Below are positions 5,389 to 7,444 of a stretch of 7,444 nt of DNA, in pieces. The translations under genes were made by a program, and so were the position numbers. The DNA comes from Bradyrhizobium sp. Its GTDB lineage: Bacteria > Pseudomonadota > Alphaproteobacteria > Rhizobiales > Xanthobacteraceae. The stretch is taken from assembly GCA_019243075.1 (NCBI GenBank), contig JAFAUV010000192.1, positions 1 through 7,444 of the forward strand, written 5' to 3'. The notes below the pieces were generated by a model, which had not been told where the DNA came from, did not search any database, and saw only the letters and a list, made by a program, of their open reading frames with translations. Positions within the stretch are counted from its first letter, which is position 1, and each line of letters begins with the position of its first letter.

Positions 5389-6519
5389 ATGAAGCGGCGG
5401 ATCGGTACGGCTCTGGCAGGCATGGCGGTGAGCTGCGCGTTGGGCGCGGCGCTGTGGCCGCATGCGCGCGAGGCAGGCATGCTGCTCGCCGCACGGGACG
5501 ATCCGGCAGCGCTCGCCGATCTCCAGGTCAATTCTGCCCTGCGAAATAACCGGAAGGTGGCGGCTGAAAATATCGAGCAGGCGCTCGCGAAGGGAGATGC
5601 GGATCTCGCCAACAGTTTTGTTGAGCTGGCGCGCGCGAACGATGTCACCATTCCCGACGAGCTGTCGCATCGGGTCGCGGATGCCGTCGCCGAAGACGGT
5701 TCGACTTCCCATTTTGCCAAGCGGTTTGCCACCGGCCTCGTTACCGGCAATGCCGATGATCTCGCTAGCCTCACCGGCACGGTCACGGGCGATCTTTTCG
5801 TGTTTGGCGACATCAGGGATGTCGTGCGCGAGGCCAAGCACCTCGCTATGGGCGAGGACACCGATCGGCTTGTGCTCGGGCTTGCCGCCGCCGGCCTGGC
5901 CGTGACGGCGGCAACCTACGTCTCCGCCGGCGGTGCCACGCCGCTGCGTGCCGGTCTCTCACTGGTGAAGGATGCGCGCAAGGTTGGCCGGCTCGGCGAG
6001 GGTCTCGCCGAGTGGGCCGGTCGTTCCGCGCGCGACGTCGTCGACACGCCGGCGCTGGAACAGGCGGTGGCCTCCAGTTCCGTGCTGCGACCTGGCGGCA
6101 GCGTGAGCGCCATCTCGGCAGCGTTTCGGGCCGAGAAGGCCGGCGCGCTGGTGCGCCTCGCCAAGGATGTCGGCCGCGTCACCGAGAAGGCCGGCGCGCG
6201 CGGCGCGCTCGACACGCTGAAGATTTCCGAAGGCCCCAAGGACGTCGCGCGGGCGGCGCGGCTCGCCGAGGCCGAGGGCGGCAAGACCCGCGCCATCCTG
6301 AAAATACTGGGTCGCGGCGCGCTGTTGCTCGCGGCGGGCGCCTTCGATCTGACGCTCTGGCTGTTCGCTGCGCTGCTGGCGCTGTTCAGCCTGCTCGCCA
6401 CGATCAAATCCACCACCGAGCGGGCGACCCAGGCCTGGCTCAATCACGGCAAGGCGCGCCGCCTGCGCAAGCAAACGGCAGCCGCCAATGCCACGGCCAG
6501 ATTGGCGGTCGCCGTGTAA
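5389..6519 (+). CDS. Conserved-looking membrane-associated protein of unknown function
   Basis: The product is 376 residues. Residues 5-23 form an N-terminal signal or anchor segment (MKRRIG then hydrophobic). A mostly helical, charged region follows (about 30-135), with VNSALRNNRKVAAENIEQAL. Next comes a block reading GDLFVFGDIRDVVREAK (134-150), then a hydrophobic segment VLGLAAAGLAVTAATY (162-177) and LRAGLSLVKDARKVGRLG. A helical domain rich in Ala, Arg and Lys leads to a long hydrophobic segment (309-339), and the C-terminus is basic (GKARRLRKQT). Three membrane segments are likely. No enzyme motif is visible. The middle block loosely recalls helical regions ahead of toxin domains in large secreted proteins, but I see no toxin domain. 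No strong ribosome-binding site precedes the ATG, and no earlier in-frame start suits. The hydrolase gene begins 52 bases downstream. Confidence 0.8.
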   Translation: MKRRIGTALAGMAVSCALGAALWPHAREAGMLLAARDDPAALADLQVNSALRNNRKVAAENIEQALAKGDADLANSFVELARANDVTIPDELSHRVADAVAEDGSTSHFAKRFATGLVTGNADDLASLTGTVTGDLFVFGDIRDVVREAKHLAMGEDTDRLVLGLAAAGLAVTAATYVSAGGATPLRAGLSLVKDARKVGRLGEGLAEWAGRSARDVVDTPALEQAVASSSVLRPGGSVSAISAAFRAEKAGALVRLAKDVGRVTEKAGARGALDTLKISEGPKDVARAARLAEAEGGKTRAILKILGRGALLLAAGAFDLTLWLFAALLALFSLLATIKSTTERATQAWLNHGKARRLRKQTAAANATARLAVAV

Positions 6520-6571
6520 GGCCGGCGCAAGCTTTCGCACTGTCATCTTTTTGAAATACGGAAAACCTCCG

Positions 6572-7324
6572 ATGCCGAGTTTCAATCACGGCGATGTCGA
6601 AATTGCCTATCTCGACGAAGGCGAGGGCGAGCCGATCATGCTGGTGCATGGCTTTGCCTCGACCAAGAACGTCAACTGGGTCTATCCGACCTGGGTCTCG
6701 GAGTTGCGGAAGAACGGCTGCCGCGTGATCGCGCTCGACAATCGCGGCCACGGCGATTCCGCCAAGCTCTACGACCCCGCGCAATATTCCATTCCGATCA
6801 TGGCCCGCGACGTGGTCGCGCTGATGGACCACCTCGACATCGAGCGCGCCGATGTGATGGGCTATTCGCTGGGCGGGCGGATGACGGCCTGGCTCGGGCT
6901 GAACGCGCCGGAGCGCCTGCGCTCGGCCATCCTCGGCGGCATCGGGATCGCCATGATCGAGGGCGGGGGCCCCGGCGAGAATGTCGCGCGGGCGCTGGAG
7001 GCGCCCTCGCTCGAGGACGTTACCGATCCCGCGGGCCGGACGTTCCGGGCCTTCGCCGATCAGACCCGCTCCGACCGTCAGGCGCTTGCCGCCTGCCTGC
7101 GCGGTTCGCGCGGCGTGATGACGAAACAGGAGGCGGCCGCGATCACCGTGCCGGTGCTGATCGCGGTCGGGACCACCGATGAGGTCGCGGGCTCCGCCGA
7201 AGCGCTGGGCGAGATCATTCCGGGATCGGAAGTGCTGGATATTCCGGGCCGCGATCACATGCGCGCGGTCGGCGACAAGGTCTACAAGACCGGCGTCCTG
7301 GAATTCCTTTCACAGCGCAAATGA
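6572..7324 (+). CDS. Alpha/beta hydrolase, complete
   Basis: The 250-residue product has all the parts of a catalytically competent alpha/beta hydrolase. The HGFAST oxyanion turn is at residues 26-31 and DNRGHGDS at 56-63. The nucleophile elbow GYSLGG is at 97-102, with Ser99. Asp203 (TTDEVAG) is the likely acid, and His229 (PGRDHM) the likely base. The cap region between strands 6 and 7 is short (about 125-185). Size and motifs suit an esterase or C-C hydrolase of the broad BphD/3-oxoadipate lactonase-like group; the substrate is not inferable. The start is the ATG at 6572, with GGAAAA about ten bases upstream. The open frame extends 28 codons further 5', but those residues overlap the preceding gene and do not look conserved. 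Its final 15 bases overlap the convergent gene at the right edge. Confidence 0.92.
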   Translation: MPSFNHGDVEIAYLDEGEGEPIMLVHGFASTKNVNWVYPTWVSELRKNGCRVIALDNRGHGDSAKLYDPAQYSIPIMARDVVALMDHLDIERADVMGYSLGGRMTAWLGLNAPERLRSAILGGIGIAMIEGGGPGENVARALEAPSLEDVTDPAGRTFRAFADQTRSDRQALAACLRGSRGVMTKQEAAAITVPVLIAVGTTDEVAGSAEALGEIIPGSEVLDIPGRDHMRAVGDKVYKTGVLEFLSQRK

Positions 7325-7444
7325 ATCGTCGCTGTCCTCGGACATGAAGTGCCTGATGGCGGCGATCAGCACCGTCAGCGTCGCGATCCACACCATGCGT
7401 GCGCCATAGCGGTCATGCGGTCCGGAGATCACGCCGCAGATCAC
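7310..7444 (-). CDS. C-terminus of a membrane protein (runs off right edge)
   Basis: The minus strand is open from the window edge to the TGA at 7312-7310, giving 44 residues: VICGVISGPHDRYGARMVW, a hydrophobic helix IATLTVLIAAI, and an acidic tail HFMSEDSDDSFAL. Third codon positions are strongly G/C, as in the other genes here. The arrangement of a loop with GPHDRYGARMVW, a final membrane helix and a short charged tail looks like the end of a multi-pass inner-membrane protein. The family is not identifiable from this piece. It meets the hydrolase gene tail to tail, with a 15-base overlap of coding ends. Confidence 0.7.
   Translation of the reverse strand: MICGVISGPHDRYGARMVWIATLTVLIAAIRHFMSEDSDDSFAL

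Noticed and set aside
5190..5861. Minus-strand 223-codon open frame before the zinc-finger gene
   Set aside because: Mostly antisense to the 376-residue gene. Ser/Arg/Ala-rich, with no motif.
6440..7258. Minus-strand 272-codon open frame
   Set aside because: Antisense shadow of the alpha/beta hydrolase, whose full catalytic motif set lies on the plus strand.

Overview
The window is high-GC DNA (third codon positions dominated by G and C) with the gene style of an alphaproteobacterium of the Bradyrhizobium / Rhodopseudomonas type. This rests on codon use, on short genes with TTG or GTG starts, and on protein families common in that group. The species cannot be named from the sequence. I see no insertion sequence, prophage or CRISPR. 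Most of the window looks like ordinary chromosome, with one degenerate-looking stretch.

Layout, left to right. (1) The first 275 bases hold the N-terminal third of an alpha/beta hydrolase on the minus strand. (2) A complete tRNA-Leu(TAA) with encoded CCA follows, also minus. (3) Roughly 490 bases without a convincing gene come next; they contain a weak minus-strand trace that may be an eroded site-specific recombinase. (4) A plus-strand two-gene unit follows: a 466-residue SBP56 / methanethiol oxidase-family protein overlapped by 37 bases by a 233-residue multi-pass membrane protein with membrane-embedded histidines. (5) A small proline/alanine-tailed lipoprotein is next, on the plus strand. 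(6) A minus-strand pair is transcribed towards it: an 80-residue CHCC zinc-finger protein, then a 400-residue flavin monooxygenase 12 bases downstream. (7) A regulatory-looking interval (5151-5388) carries a repeated TAAATTCGRCACA element and GTGTCG inverted repeats. (8) Two plus-strand genes follow: a 376-residue protein of unknown function with three predicted membrane segments, and a complete 250-residue alpha/beta hydrolase. (9) At the right edge is the C-terminus of a minus-strand membrane protein whose last codons overlap the hydrolase tail to tail.

The most promising lead is the SBP56-family gene coupled to the histidine-bearing membrane protein. From memory, characterised bacterial methanethiol oxidases are exported, copper-dependent, and linked to SCO1/SenC and MauG genes. 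This one has no visible signal peptide and has a different partner, so it may be a cytoplasmic variant with a dedicated transporter or metal-handling partner. That functional link is inference. The second lead is the repeat cluster upstream of the 376-residue gene.
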